Source: Chlamydiota bacterium (lineage in GTDB: Bacteria; Auribacterota; JACPWU01). Taken from it: DNA of 58,823 bases. The position numbers and the translations under genes are program-made. The notes beneath the pieces were generated by a model. That model made no database searches. It was given only the letters and a program-made list of their open reading frames with translations, and was not told where the DNA came from. This document shows positions 1-9,399 of the stretch, one piece after another; the stretch's first letter is position 1; each line of letters starts with the position of its first letter. The DNA lies in NCBI GenBank assembly GCA_016178055.1, contig JACOUC010000061.1, positions 1 to 58,823 on the forward strand, in the 5' to 3' direction.

Positions 1-2
1 CC

Positions 3-305
3 ATCAATCACGATATCAAGTCCCGTGTCACTTATTCTGTCATCATTCCTAAACTCAATCCCGATCAAATCTCTGATTTTATCTTGCGAGAGCTCGATTG
101 CGTTAAACTCGGTCATCATACCTTCTGTGAGGATGCCCTCTGTCTTATCGCCAGGGCCAGCGAGGGTTTCCTTCGCCTCGCTCGTAATCTCTCCCTTTCT
201 TCTCTCATCGAAGCCGTCCGTGACCGAAAAAAACAGGTCGATCTGGAGATCGTTAATCGCGTCCTCATTCAACCCCATTGGAGAAGCTCCCGGGATCTAG
301 CCTAA
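3..305 (+). CDS. C-terminal end of an ExeA/TniB-like AAA ATPase (5' partial)
   Basis: An open frame enters from the left edge and stops at TAA 303-305, giving about 100 residues. The pattern fits the C-terminal lid of the ExeA/TniB group of AAA ATPases that accompany DDE transposases: a helix beginning around KLNPDQISDFILRELD, then FCEDALCLIARASEGFLRLA (compare the family pattern of an F..DA...I...S.G.PR.I run), then a helix ending VDLEIVNRVL. The Walker motifs would lie outside the window. In the family, these proteins bind target DNA or activate the transposase with ATP. A perfect 17-bp inverted repeat lies 50 bp downstream. The decayed istA/istB pair further on supports a transposition context. 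The family call comes from pattern recognition only. Confidence 0.55.
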   Translation: MNHDIKSRVTYSVIIPKLNPDQISDFILRELDCVKLGHHTFCEDALCLIARASEGFLRLARNLSLSSLIEAVRDRKKQVDLEIVNRVLIQPHWRSSRDLA

Positions 306-354
306 TCAGTCCTCTTTTTTCTTTGTTCCTTTTCTTTTTGTTCTTTGCTCTTAC

Positions 355-396
355 GGTTGGAATGATGACTTGGCTTTTTAAGTCATCATTCCAACC
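355..396. repeat. Perfect 17-bp inverted repeat (8-nt loop)
   Basis: GGTTGGAATGATGACTT (355-371) pairs perfectly with 380-396 around the loop GGCTTTTT. No T-tract follows on either strand, so it is not a textbook terminator. It may stabilise the 3' end of the ATPase transcript or mark a transposon end. From here to about 558 I see no convincing gene. Confidence 0.7.
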
Positions 397-558
397 CCCC
401 GCAGGTTGTGTCTCCTCGTTAGATCCCAAAAAATATCACAATGTCATACGCTCAATCGGCCCTATCATCATATCTGCCTTCTCCAAAACTTTTAGCAATT
501 CGGCAAACTCCTCGTTTTACCCCCTCTTTCAAGACCATGACAATTTGGCTCGTTTACG

Positions 559-855
559 ATGTCAATTAAACAAAGCACAGTTAGAAATAATCCTGGTTAT
601 TTTTCTGGCCGGTACGAAGAACTTCGCACATGGAGAAAATCCCATCCGAAATATCAAAGTCAGTGGCGGGCTAAAAGACGTGAGATACAAGACAAGATAG
701 CTGATGTAACGAACGTGAAGGCAATACGTTTAATGATACCGGTAAAACTCATACAAGGTGAGATACAAGACGAGATCCGACTTGTACGCCAATGTGGATG
801 CGGGACGTGGGTGGCTGGGAGCATGAGCGAGATACAAGACGAGATGGCGGGTTAA
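559..855 (+). CDS. Small basic protein of a transposition region, EIQDEI repeats
   Basis: 98 residues, not assigned to a named family. The N-terminal half is basic and aromatic (WRKSHPKYQSQWRAKRR). A short motif recurs three times: REIQDKI (42-47), GEIQDEI (68-73) and SEIQDEM (91-96). The DNA repeats as well (GAGATACAAGAC). A CGCG segment lies at 79-82. The gene sits between the ATPase end and the HTH/istA genes, so it is probably an accessory ORF of the mobile element. The function is unknown; repeated motifs may point to oligomerisation or nucleic-acid binding, which is inference. Confidence 0.45.
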   Translation: MSIKQSTVRNNPGYFSGRYEELRTWRKSHPKYQSQWRAKRREIQDKIADVTNVKAIRLMIPVKLIQGEIQDEIRLVRQCGCGTWVAGSMSEIQDEMAG

Positions 856-880
856 TGAGGGATCTTGTACGCTTGGGATC

Positions 881-1297
881 ATGATGAGGCAGGCAAGAAG
901 TTATTCGATCGTGGATCACAAGCTTTTGCATGGCGGGTATCTAGCCCGATTGAGCCATCGAGCTTTGGCCCTATATCTATTCCTTGTGGTGGCGGGAAAC
1001 AGAGAAGGTCGGAGTTTTTACTCTCCTCGCTCAATGATGGAGATCCTGCGCTTAGATTCTGTAGGTTTTTCCCAAGCGCTTAAGGAACTTATTGAATGTC
1101 ATTTAATCGAATACCGCATCCCCAACTTTTGGGTCAAAACTTTATTGGAGCCTGCTCATGGAAGAAATCATTCAGAAGATCAAATACCTCAAAGAGGTTC
1201 AAAACCTTTCGTTCCGCCAGATCGAGAGTCAAACAGGCATTTCTCGAAAGAGATGTTCGAAGATCTATTGCGGAATATTGGGAGAGAAAAGGAGTAA
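881..1297 (+). CDS. Helix-turn-helix protein upstream of istA
   Basis: 138 residues. The central part (about 15-75) reads as a winged helix-turn-helix: LLHGGYLARLSHRALALYLF, a GNREGRSFY turn, then SPRSMMEILRLDSVGFSQAL and ELIECHLIEY. This resembles replication-initiator or transposon-regulator HTH folds in which helix 1 begins SHRALALYLFL. The last ~45 codons overlap istA (from 1158) in another frame and may not be functional. It probably regulates or assists the IS21-like element. The ORF is intact, but the element around it is decayed. Confidence 0.45.
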   Translation: MMRQARSYSIVDHKLLHGGYLARLSHRALALYLFLVVAGNREGRSFYSPRSMMEILRLDSVGFSQALKELIECHLIEYRIPNFWVKTLLEPAHGRNHSEDQIPQRGSKPFVPPDRESNRHFSKEMFEDLLRNIGREKE

Positions 1298-2170
1298 AAA
1301 TTCTCTGCTGGATCCGTATCGGAGTCTTATTGCGCATTGGTTTAGCGAGTATCCAAGGCTTAAAGCTATTCAGGTTTTTGAACGATTAAGAGAAAGGGGA
1401 ATAAACGTGAGCTATATGCGAGTGGTGCAATATACTCAAGGATTTAGAAAGAATAAGTCCAAGCTCTATTGGCCTTTAGAATTTCTACCCGGGGAAGAAG
1501 CCCAAGTGGATTGGTTCTTTGTAAATCACCCCAAACTTGGGAAACTCTCCGGCTTTGCTTTGATTTTGTCTTATTCCAGGTATCTCTTCGCACATCTATT
1601 CCAACGGCATTCCTTTGAATTTTTTATTGAAGGACACCTCATGGCGTTCCAATCCTTTGAGGGATATCCCAGGGCCTTTCGTTACGATAACTTAAAATCC
1701 GTCGTCTTGAAGAGAGATCCACTTAAACTTAATCCCAACTTCCTGGATTTCGCTCGCCATTATGGCTTTGAGATTCGCTTGTGTAACGTTGCTGCTGGCA
1801 ATGAAAAGGGCAGGGTCGAACGCGTCATTCGATCTTTACGGGATACCTTCTTCAATACCGCCAACGATTTGAATACGCTTCAAGCCCTGAACCTTGCTCT
1901 TCATGAATGGGTGTTTAAGAAAAACCAAACCGTCCACCGCTCCACAAATCAAATGCCTGAAGCGCTTAAAAGTAAGGAAAATTTGAAGCCTCTGCCCCAA
2001 ATCCCTTGGCCCAATCTCGTGATTCATCCCCCTAAACAAACAACCAAAACAGGGTTCTTGATCTTTGATGCCAACCGGTATTCCGTCCCGGATTATTTGT
2101 GCGGACATGCTCTTTCTTTGAGAACTTTTGTGGATCATATCGAAATCTACGATTCAAAATCAAAACTTTT
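1158..2170 (+). pseudogene. istA: IS21-family transposase IstA, C-terminus deleted
   Basis: This is a DDE transposase of the IS21 family. An N-terminal helix-turn-helix (about residues 10-40, QNLSFRQIESQTGIS) is followed by the rve catalytic core with D118 (AQVDWF), D177 (RYDNLK) and E221 (KGRVER). The C-terminal beta region (FDANRYSVPDYLCGH) follows. At about EIYDSKSK (around 2160-2170) the homology stops. The frame then runs on to 2333 through istB sequence in the wrong frame, so roughly the last 100 residues of IstA are gone. The catalytic triad is intact, but the protein carries a nonsense tail of about 55 residues. Translation probably starts at ATG 1158 inside the upstream HTH gene. Confidence 0.8.
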
Positions 2171-2683
2171 GATCAATTTGATTGGTTGTTCAACCCCAAA
2201 GCCCCAAAACAAGACATCTTCGAGTTTCGTTCCTCAGATTGGATCACTCAAGGTGCCAATCTTGTTCTGGTCGGTGATGCCGGAATTGGAAAGTCCCATA
2301 TTGCCAAGGCCCTTTGTTATGACGCAATCTTGAAAGGATATTCCACTTATTTTATCACGACCTTTGATTTGGTCTCCAAAGTCAAAAAGGCCGTTCATCC
2401 CTCTAATAAAATCGATTATTACGCGAAAATCATCAAAGTCCTATGTCTTGATGAATTAGGTTATGTCTTCCACCCCAAAGAAGATACCGACCTTATCTTC
2501 CAAATTATTTCAAAACGTTCGGAGTCTCTTCCCACCATCGTCACCACCAACCTGGCTCCGAAGAACTGGGGATCCATCTTCTCAGGGCCTGCGGCCTCGG
2601 CCATCCTGGATCGTTTGAGCTACAACGGTAAGTTCTTTACTTGGGAAGGGAGGTCCTATCGATTGGCTAAAATACGAAAGTAG
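2160..2683 (+). pseudogene. istB: IS21-family ATPase IstB, N-terminus deleted
   Basis: This is the AAA+ helper ATPase of IS21, which delivers target DNA to IstA. From 2160 the frame reads IKTFDQFDWLFNPKAPK, then Walker A GDAGIGKS, Walker B KVLCLDELGYV, a sensor segment TIVTTNLAPKNWG, and the C-terminal YRL. The usual ~60-residue N-terminal domain and start region are missing. The homology begins at the same place where IstA homology ends, so one deletion removed the istA 3' end and the istB 5' end. An ATG at 2099 lies inside istA and encodes unrelated residues. Confidence 0.8.
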
Positions 2684-3026
2684 AATCTTCTTGCATCAAC
2701 ACCGTATCACTCCCTCACAGCTCTGACTTTCAAAAGTCAGTCCAACACCTCTTTCTGCCCGCCCTGGGCCACCCCATTATTATTTCTGGGTCACTTTAAA
2801 TTATTCCCTACACCCTCGGTTAGCAGCTCTTGATACATTTCCAAGGCAGCCCAAAATCAACACAACTGGCCCCAAACAGCAAATCGAGGTTGTCAATGCC
2901 AACAGAATTCTCAAGCCTTTTGCTTTCATCTAAAAAATCCTCGCCTGTCGAAAATCTCTTCTTTCTACTTGATCCTGTTCTCAAATTTTTTTCCAGATTC
3001 GAGATGAGAGCCCCCTGACAGCTAGA

Positions 3027-3068
3027 TAGTTGGTAGGCTGGAGGGTTATCCCACCAGCCTACCAACTA
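3027..3068. repeat. Perfect 15-bp inverted repeat in a gene-poor stretch
   Basis: TAGTTGGTAGGCTGG (3027-3041) pairs with 3054-3068 around a 12-nt loop. No T-run follows. Between istB and the antitoxin remnant (2684-3127) this hairpin and the small one at 2723-2740 are the only structures I see. An open frame on the minus strand (2820-3065) has no recognisable features. Confidence 0.65.
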
Positions 3069-3127
3069 ACGGTTTATGAACCCAATGTAAAATTATGGGA
3101 AAGTGGTTTCGTGAAAAGGAGGGGCCG

Positions 3128-3356
3128 ATGAGCTGCCCATTGTGCAAGGGAAAAATGGTGGAAGGGAAAACAACTCTTCCTTACGAGGATAACGAGAAAA
3201 TGATCGTCATCAAGGATGTCCCAGCTCTTGTTTGCGAACAGTGCGGAGATAGCTTTATTGAAATGCCCGATTGCTCGTCAAGTAGAAATAATGCTCTCTC
3301 AGGCAAAACAAGATGGGCTAACCCTTGGTTTTGTCAGTTACCGCCAAGCTGCTTAA
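3128..3356 (+). pseudogene. MqsA/YgiT-type zinc-finger antitoxin, frameshifted
   Basis: The frame from ATG 3128 (preceded by the SD-like AAAGGAGG) encodes the YgiT zinc finger: MSCPLCKGKM, then VCEQCGDSFIE, with two CxxC pairs. After E45 the original frame becomes nonsense. The +1 frame continues with PIARQVEIMLSQAKQDG and ends GFVSYRQAA at TAA 3354-3356, the typical end of this antitoxin family. One extra base, most simply in the CCC run at 3266-3268, explains it. The repaired product would be about 75 residues. The DUF4258-type toxin normally found upstream is not visible, so this is an orphan remnant unless the frameshift is a sequencing error. Confidence 0.75.
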
Positions 3357-3559
3357 TACTGTTTTTCCGCTCCTACTTTTTTCTATAATCCCCTCTTGCT
3401 ACCTACTTCAAGGGACAATACGAAGCAAAATCTTTTGGATTTGAATGATGCATACACACCCCCCTCCCCTTGAGCTTAAAGTTTTACAAACTCACACAAT
3501 CCCATTTTGGGGGTGACAGACCCTTTAGGATAAAAACATGATTTAGATCAGGTTGACTT
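3357..3559. other. Intergenic stretch without recognisable features
   Basis: This lies between the antitoxin remnant and the convergent efflux operon. It contains runs of C and A but no hairpin with a T-tract, so the terminator of the efflux operon was not identified. Confidence 0.5.
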
Positions 3560-5002
3560 TTATTTCGAATTTTCTCCAGGTAAATTGCCCGTACTCATTA
3601 GTAATTCAAATTGGGCCTTGTTGTATTCTGTAATGACATTCAAATAGTCTAATCGGGCCCGGGTTAGGCTTTCTTCGGCTTGAATCACTTCTAACGGAAG
3701 TCCGAGTCCTGCCACTTGTCTTTCTTCATTTAAGGCGAGAGACTCCTGGGCGTCTTTGACGCCTTGCTCAGCGATTTTCATCTGTTCTTCTAACGATTGA
3801 GATTGATCATAGAAAGACTTCACTTCATGCCCTATTTTTTTCAATACTTGATCCAGTTTTATTTCGGCTGCTCGAGCTTGGGCCGAGAGAAGTTTGCTTC
3901 TCCCCATATCTAATAATCCACCCGGACCGATTTTCCATTGAATCATGGCTTGATCAATTTCTTGATCCTCCCAATGACTCGGAACGGAACCAAAACCACC
4001 CCAACTCGTTTCCAAATTAATCTCCGGAATCAGAGGCCCCCAGGTCGCTCCCTTTTTTTCATACAGGGTTGCCTGAAGTTTTTCTTTGGCCTCTTCAACT
4101 TCTGGCCGCGATTGATGCGCCAGCTTTAAAAGTTTCTCTAAATCTTTTTCAGACACCATTTGAACAGGAATCATTTTTTCTTGAGCCGAATAAAGTTCCA
4201 CCCGTGGATCTAAATTGAGAAGCAAGATTAATTGATTGGAAGTCTGCTTCAGGGCATTCTGAGCCTTCAACCACTCCAGTTGATTGTGACCCCACTGGGC
4301 CTTTACCCTCAGGAGATCTCCTTGAAAACCTCGGCCGTTTGTTACAAGAGCCTCGGTCTCTCTTAATAGTTTTTCTGAAATCTCGACTGAAAGTTTAAGC
4401 GTCTGAGCCATTTGATCCTCTTTGACAAGATCAAAATAGGCCTTTGCCGTCTTTAACAAAACCTCTCGTGAAGTTCCTTCAAGGAAAAATTGCGCAGCCT
4501 CATATTTCTTTTTCGCAGAAAGGGCTGAAAAGATGGCGTCTCCAAGGGGCCATTTCAAGTTCAGCGCAGCTCCTGCGAAACTATTTTGTTTTTCAACGTT
4601 AACAAAATTTCCCTCTGTTCCCTGAGTGAGCCCCTCCAAACGCCAAAAGCGAAATCCAGGACTTAAAACAGGTAAAAAACGCTCCGAGGCCAAAATCGCC
4701 TGAGCCTGAGCTTCGTCCAGGGCCGCCCTTGAGGCCGCAATATCCAAGGGACGATTCGTCGCAAGACGCAGGCAAGTATCCAGGTCAATGGGATATCGCG
4801 TTTGGCCGTTTGCTGGCTCAAAATCTGATTGTGTATCGGCATCACCGCTTTTTCCCGACACTTGATCATTCGTTTCAGGAACAAGTGACGTTGCCGTACA
4901 ACCCATCAGAAATGATGCAAAGAAAATAAGCTTGGCCAGTTTTTTTATAAATAAATCCTCCTTCATTTTGATTTTTGCATTTTGATTTTTGATATTTTTC
5001 AT
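3560..5002 (-). CDS. TolC-like outer membrane efflux lipoprotein
   Basis: 480 residues of the outer membrane factor (OEP/TolC) family, the exit duct of a tripartite RND pump. An N-terminal hydrophobic segment ends in a lipobox, FLMGC (Cys about 35), so it is probably lipid-anchored. Two alpha/beta-barrel repeats follow (AFLD-type helices: LDIAASRAALDEAQAQAIL near 83 and RPEVEEAKEKLQATLY near 310). It is last in the operon and its ATG overlaps the end of the adaptor frame (ATGA, 4999-5002). A GGGGG Shine-Dalgarno lies just upstream. The first 12 residues (MKNIKNQNAKIK) come from an AT-rich dispersed-repeat half-site, and a second ATG lies at 4966. Confidence 0.85.
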   Translation of the reverse strand: MKNIKNQNAKIKMKEDLFIKKLAKLIFFASFLMGCTATSLVPETNDQVSGKSGDADTQSDFEPANGQTRYPIDLDTCLRLATNRPLDIAASRAALDEAQAQAILASERFLPVLSPGFRFWRLEGLTQGTEGNFVNVEKQNSFAGAALNLKWPLGDAIFSALSAKKKYEAAQFFLEGTSREVLLKTAKAYFDLVKEDQMAQTLKLSVEISEKLLRETEALVTNGRGFQGDLLRVKAQWGHNQLEWLKAQNALKQTSNQLILLLNLDPRVELYSAQEKMIPVQMVSEKDLEKLLKLAHQSRPEVEEAKEKLQATLYEKKGATWGPLIPEINLETSWGGFGSVPSHWEDQEIDQAMIQWKIGPGGLLDMGRSKLLSAQARAAEIKLDQVLKKIGHEVKSFYDQSQSLEEQMKIAEQGVKDAQESLALNEERQVAGLGLPLEVIQAEESLTRARLDYLNVITEYNKAQFELLMSTGNLPGENSK

Positions 5003-6211
5003 TTTTGCCCCCTTTTTGTAACCCGCACTAAATCGCCATTAGAAATCAAATTCCTTCCGGAAATAACAACTTCATCCTGATCGCCCAGGCCTTCTGAAAC
5101 TTCAATCTCAATCCCATTATCAAAACCAGTTTTGATGGGAATTTTTTTCGCTATTCCCTCTTTCACAACAAAGGTGAACATCTTATCTCCCTCTACCAAG
5201 AGGGCGGCCGCAGGAAGGGTCAAAACCTGAGCATGTTTTTCAAGTTCAAGCGTCACCCTCGCATACATCCCAGGTCTGATTTTTGGAGGGTCATTCTTAA
5301 CCCAGATTTTGCAATAGACGCGTGAACCGAGACGCAAGAGCTTGAGCCAGATTGGCCTGAAGAAAACGGAGGCATGCAAAAATTTGCCTGTCGAGTATTT
5401 CTGAAGGTCAAGATGGCCAAGATCTTGCGTCGAATTCCGCGGCCTATTGCAAATTCTGGGTTTACACCTTGCTCCCTATTTTCACAAAAGGAACATCCAC
5501 TTGGGCAATATCGATCCGAACCCTTAAAAGATCCACTTTCATCAGATGAAGCATCTTTGTCGAGCCCGATTGAACAAAGTCTCCCTTATCCACCCAACGG
5601 TCCATCAGAACTCCATCAAAGGGGGCCTTAATCGTAGAAAAATTGACAAGCTCTTGAGTCTTCTCCATCGTTGCCTTTAACACAGGATAACGTCCCTTCG
5701 TCACTTTCAATTCCGCTCGAGCCATCTCGTACTTTCCTTTCAGCTCATCGACTTGATTCTGAGAAATGAGATTCGGACTTTTTTTAATCAACTCTGCAGC
5801 CCTTTCATACTGCGCTCTTTTCCAAGTCCAGTCCGCCTTGGCCTTTTTGATTTCGAGGGGAGCCAGGCCGAGCGCGGCTTTCTGGGCTTCAAACTCCTTC
5901 ATCAATTCAGGAATTTGAATTTGAGCCAAGACCTGTCCCTCCTTCACCCAAGAGCCGCGATCGACCTCCAAACGGTCGAGATAGCCACTGACATGGCCAT
6001 AAATGATGACCTCTTGATCCGCCACCACATCTCCAGGAAGAACCAAAATACGACTCATGTCTTTCTTGAGGGGAATTTGCACCTCAACATGAGGTCGTTT
6101 TTCCAACTCCGAGGAAACATGATTTTTATCTTTTGAAATCAAAACCTTGATCAAGCCGACACCGACGATCAAAACAAAAAGAACAGCCAAAATAACAATG
6201 ATTTTACGCAT
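4999..6211 (-). pseudogene. RND periplasmic adaptor (HlyD/MFP family), interrupted
   Basis: The adaptor links the RND permease to the outer membrane duct. The 5' part (start 6211, MRKIIVILAVLFVLIVGVGL signal anchor) has the lipoyl/barrel-sandwich segments (VSGYLDRLEVDRGSWVKEGQ, FSTIKAPFDGVLMDRWVDKG) joined by an alpha-hairpin, and stops at TAA 5462-5464 after PFVKIGSKV. The 3' part is open in another frame from about 5379 to 4999 and encodes the C-terminal beta-barrel (IRPGMYARV, LPAAALLVEG, GRNLISNGDLV). In the 80 bp between them no single frame gives clear homology, so more than one indel may be present. The start overlaps the permease stop by 8 bp, which implies translational coupling. It may be a true pseudogene or an assembly error. 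Confidence 0.75.
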
Positions 6212-9200
6212 GATTTGCCTCTCTCTTTTTGAACATGGAATATAAAATCGGTAGAATATACGCAGATAAAACGGTCGATGAAAAGACACCGCCAATCACG
6301 GCTCGAGCCAGGGGAATATTGGCTCCCCCCGCAATGGCCATAGGGACAAGCCCCAACATCGTCGCCAGTGAAGTCATGAGAATCGGCCTCAAGCGAAGTT
6401 TTGAGGCTTGAAGAATGGCGTCATGGACCGTGGCTCCATCCACTAAAAGACGATTCGCAAAATCAACTCTTAAAACCGAAGAGGAAACTTCAATTCCGAT
6501 GGCCATGATCATCCCCATCAGAGATTGAATGTTGATATGTATCCCCGTTAAAAACAACATCCACAAGACGCCCATGATCCCCAAGGGAACAGCAGACATC
6601 ACAAGCAAAGGATCTTTCATCGAGCGGAATTGAACCACCATGACGAGATACACAAGCAAAATGGCAAGAATCAATCCAAAGCCTAAATCTCCAAATGAAT
6701 CCTTCATGCTTTTAACCTCTCCTCGGCTAATCAAACGATAGCCTGAAGGAAGCCTTCCCTCTTTTTCAATTGCGCCCATCACGGTTTCTACCTCTTTGGA
6801 AACACTGCCCAAATCCCGCCCTTCTACATCGGCATAAACATCAATCACGCGATTGATGTTATAATGCGTCACCTCTGAAGAAGCAGAGGAGCGCTTTAGA
6901 TGGACGAGATTGCGCAAGAGAACAGGCTCTCGTTGATGGGGTCCTGTAATCGGAACATTGAGAAGCGTTTCCAAATCCTTGAAATCCTTTTCAGGATATT
7001 GGGCGCCTATCCAATAATGGTTTCCGTTTTTCTCATCAATCCAGAAGGATTTTGAAAAACTAATCGATGAATTAAATGCCGTCACGACATTTTTCACCAC
7101 ATCGTCTGGAGAAAGTCCCAGTTCAGCCGTCTTACGCCGATCAATCTCAATTTTAAATTGAGGATAGTCCAGCCGCTCCTGAATCCGAACATCCACGGTC
7201 CCTCGAATTTTTTTAATGCGTTTTTTGAGTTCCTCTGCGATCCCGTAAGAAACATGCAAATCATTTCCCTGAACTTGAATATTAATCGGGGCCGACATCC
7301 CAAAATTAAGCGCAGAGCGAAGCATGCTATTAGGTTCGAAGGTAAATTCAATTCCGGGATAGTGATCCGTTAGGACTTGGCGCAATTTCTTCATGTAGAC
7401 TCGGTCGCTCATGGGCCGATGATCAGAAAGTTGAACCAGCATAAAGGCATCCTGCGGCCCAGAATTGGGCGTATAGGCTGCGGGCCAGTCATTTAAAACC
7501 CCAATATTGGTAATGAGTTTACGCAGATTTTTTGGGCCGATCTCTTCTCGCACCGTCTCCTCGACCTGAGCAAGAATTCGCTCCATTTCATTGACCTGAG
7601 TCCCGGAATTAGCCCTGACCCGAAGGGTCAACTGTCCTGAATCCACTTGAGGAAATAATTCTGTACCCACGAAAAAAATTAAAACGAGCGATGCAAAAAA
7701 GGCCACCGCAACAAGGGCCAGTGCCTTTAGCCGAAAAGAAGACAGGACTCCCTCAAGAGACCGCATGTAAATGGCTTGAAGTTTTTCAAACGCATGAGCA
7801 AGCCTGCCTGCAATACCTCGCTCTTCTTGAGCATGCAACAATTTTTTGAAAAATCTCGCCGCACAGGCGGGGACAAGGGTCATCGCCATCACATAGGAAG
7901 CGGCCATGGCCAGCATCACCGCTAAAGCCAAAGGGGTAAACAAATATTTACCAATCCCCGTCAAAAAAATCACAGGAAAAAAAACAATGCAAACCGTCAT
8001 CACAATAATCAAAACGGGCTTCGCAACTTCCAGGGCCGCATCCTGGGCCGCAATCGAAGGCTCCTTCCCCATTTTCAAATGCCGCTCTGTATTTTCGAGC
8101 ACCACAATGGACTGATCGATGAGAAGACCGATGGAAATGGCCAATCCTCCAAGTGTCATAGCATCCACAGAATTCCCTGTAAAATAAAGACCGATTAATG
8201 CCGCTAGAATGGAGAGCGGCAAAGAAAGAAGAATAATCCAGGTCGAACGAAAACTTCTCAAAAAAAGTAAAATCATTATTGCGGCAAGCATTGTGCCTAT
8301 GAGGCCTTCATGGACCAGATTTCGAATCGATTGGCGAACAAAAGTGGATTGATCGAAAACAACTTCGAGATCGACTCCCTTGGGCAATCTTGCATTCAAT
8401 TCAGGAATCGCCTTACGCACCCCATCTACCACCTTCAGCGTATTGGCGCCGGGCTGGCGGTAAATCGGAACATACAGTTGTCTTTTCCCATCCACGCGAA
8501 CAATATTAGACTGGAGTTCTGCACTGTCCTGGGCACGGCCAATGTCTTTCAGGAGGACAGGGGCTCGACCGTCTAACTTGATCGGAAATTCATTCAGGCC
8601 CGAGGCTTGAGGCACCATCGCATTCGATTCAATCTGATATTCGATGGGCCCCATCCGAGCACTCCCCGTAGGAATGAACACATTAAATTCGTGAATGGCA
8701 TTGACCACATCCATGGGCGACAATCCCCTCGCCTGAAGTTTTTCTCGATCCACATAGGCTAAGATGCGGCGCAATTTTCCGCCATAGACCGCAGGGGCAA
8801 TCACTCCAGGAATAGACTGCAGGCGATTGCGAAGCTGAAAATACGCAATGTCATAAAGTTGAGTCTCATTATAAATATCGCTTTTCACACTCATCAAACA
8901 AAGGGGAATCGAGGCCGTTGGATCGAAGGGCATCACCATTGGAGGAATGGTTCCCGGCGGAAGATAATAAAGATCGCTCATGGCATACGACGTCACCTGG
9001 GTCATCGCCAAATTGGGATCAATCCCCTCCCGAAAAAAATCTTTTACAATGCTCACCCCCAACATGGACTTGGCTTCTTGATGTTCAATTCCAACCGACT
9101 GTCCTGTCCAACGCTGCAATCGAGTAGAGATATCCCGCTCAATGGTTTCAGCCGGCATTCCAGGATAAAATGTCACAATCTGAACCGCAGGTGTCTTAAA

Positions 9201-9317
9201 CTGTGGCAAAAGATCCGTCGGAATGCGGCCCATCACGGTCAGGCCCAAAACAAAAATGGCGATTCCCATCACAATCACGCCATAAGGATTTCTTAAAGAA
9301 TTTCGAATTAAAAACAT
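6204..9317 (-). CDS. RND efflux permease (HAE1/AcrB-like)
   Basis: 1037 residues, full length for the family. It is a proton-driven inner membrane exporter. It shows the standard layout: TM1 at about 13-31, a large periplasmic loop, a TM2-6 cluster (about 335-480), TM7 (about 530-550), a second loop, and TM8-12 at the end. The TM4 motif reads GLAISIGLLIDQSIVVLEN, so the first proton-relay Asp is kept and the second is Gln. The TM10 region reads IGIEVSSSVLRVDFAN. An AGGAGAG Shine-Dalgarno precedes ATG 9317. It is first in the operon with the adaptor and TolC-like genes. The substrate is unknown; drugs or lipids are more likely than metals, since the Met-rich metal motifs of CusA are absent. 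Confidence 0.9.
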   Translation of the reverse strand: MFLIRNSLRNPYGVIVMGIAIFVLGLTVMGRIPTDLLPQFKTPAVQIVTFYPGMPAETIERDISTRLQRWTGQSVGIEHQEAKSMLGVSIVKDFFREGIDPNLAMTQVTSYAMSDLYYLPPGTIPPMVMPFDPTASIPLCLMSVKSDIYNETQLYDIAYFQLRNRLQSIPGVIAPAVYGGKLRRILAYVDREKLQARGLSPMDVVNAIHEFNVFIPTGSARMGPIEYQIESNAMVPQASGLNEFPIKLDGRAPVLLKDIGRAQDSAELQSNIVRVDGKRQLYVPIYRQPGANTLKVVDGVRKAIPELNARLPKGVDLEVVFDQSTFVRQSIRNLVHEGLIGTMLAAIMILLFLRSFRSTWIILLSLPLSILAALIGLYFTGNSVDAMTLGGLAISIGLLIDQSIVVLENTERHLKMGKEPSIAAQDAALEVAKPVLIIVMTVCIVFFPVIFLTGIGKYLFTPLALAVMLAMAASYVMAMTLVPACAARFFKKLLHAQEERGIAGRLAHAFEKLQAIYMRSLEGVLSSFRLKALALVAVAFFASLVLIFFVGTELFPQVDSGQLTLRVRANSGTQVNEMERILAQVEETVREEIGPKNLRKLITNIGVLNDWPAAYTPNSGPQDAFMLVQLSDHRPMSDRVYMKKLRQVLTDHYPGIEFTFEPNSMLRSALNFGMSAPINIQVQGNDLHVSYGIAEELKKRIKKIRGTVDVRIQERLDYPQFKIEIDRRKTAELGLSPDDVVKNVVTAFNSSISFSKSFWIDEKNGNHYWIGAQYPEKDFKDLETLLNVPITGPHQREPVLLRNLVHLKRSSASSEVTHYNINRVIDVYADVEGRDLGSVSKEVETVMGAIEKEGRLPSGYRLISRGEVKSMKDSFGDLGFGLILAILLVYLVMVVQFRSMKDPLLVMSAVPLGIMGVLWMLFLTGIHINIQSLMGMIMAIGIEVSSSVLRVDFANRLLVDGATVHDAILQASKLRLRPILMTSLATMLGLVPMAIAGGANIPLARAVIGGVFSSTVLSAYILPILYSMFKKREANHA

Positions 9318-9399
9318 ATATTCTCTCCTGTGTGGTTATTTGAAGCGCTTTCACCTGAAAATAGTCTTTAGTCATTCTTATACAATGACTCATGATAGC

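Larger units (their letters stand above)
559..2820 (+). mobile_element. Degraded IS21-like element
   Basis: The unit comprises the two small accessory ORFs, istA and istB in IS21 order. It is non-autonomous because of the istA/istB internal deletion. I could not define terminal repeats or a target duplication, so the boundaries are approximate. The right end is placed after the GGGTCACTTTAAATT stretch (about 2790-2806). Short hairpins at 2723-2740 (CTGACTTT/AAAGTCAG) may belong to its 3' end. Confidence 0.45.

Noticed and set aside
278-700. 140-codon plus-strand frame after the ATPase end
   Set aside because: It overlaps the small basic gene in another frame, runs through a hairpin, and has no family-like features.
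2820-3065. 81-codon minus-strand frame between istB and the antitoxin remnant
   Set aside because: No recognisable motif, no ribosome site, and its start lies in the 3027-3068 hairpin.
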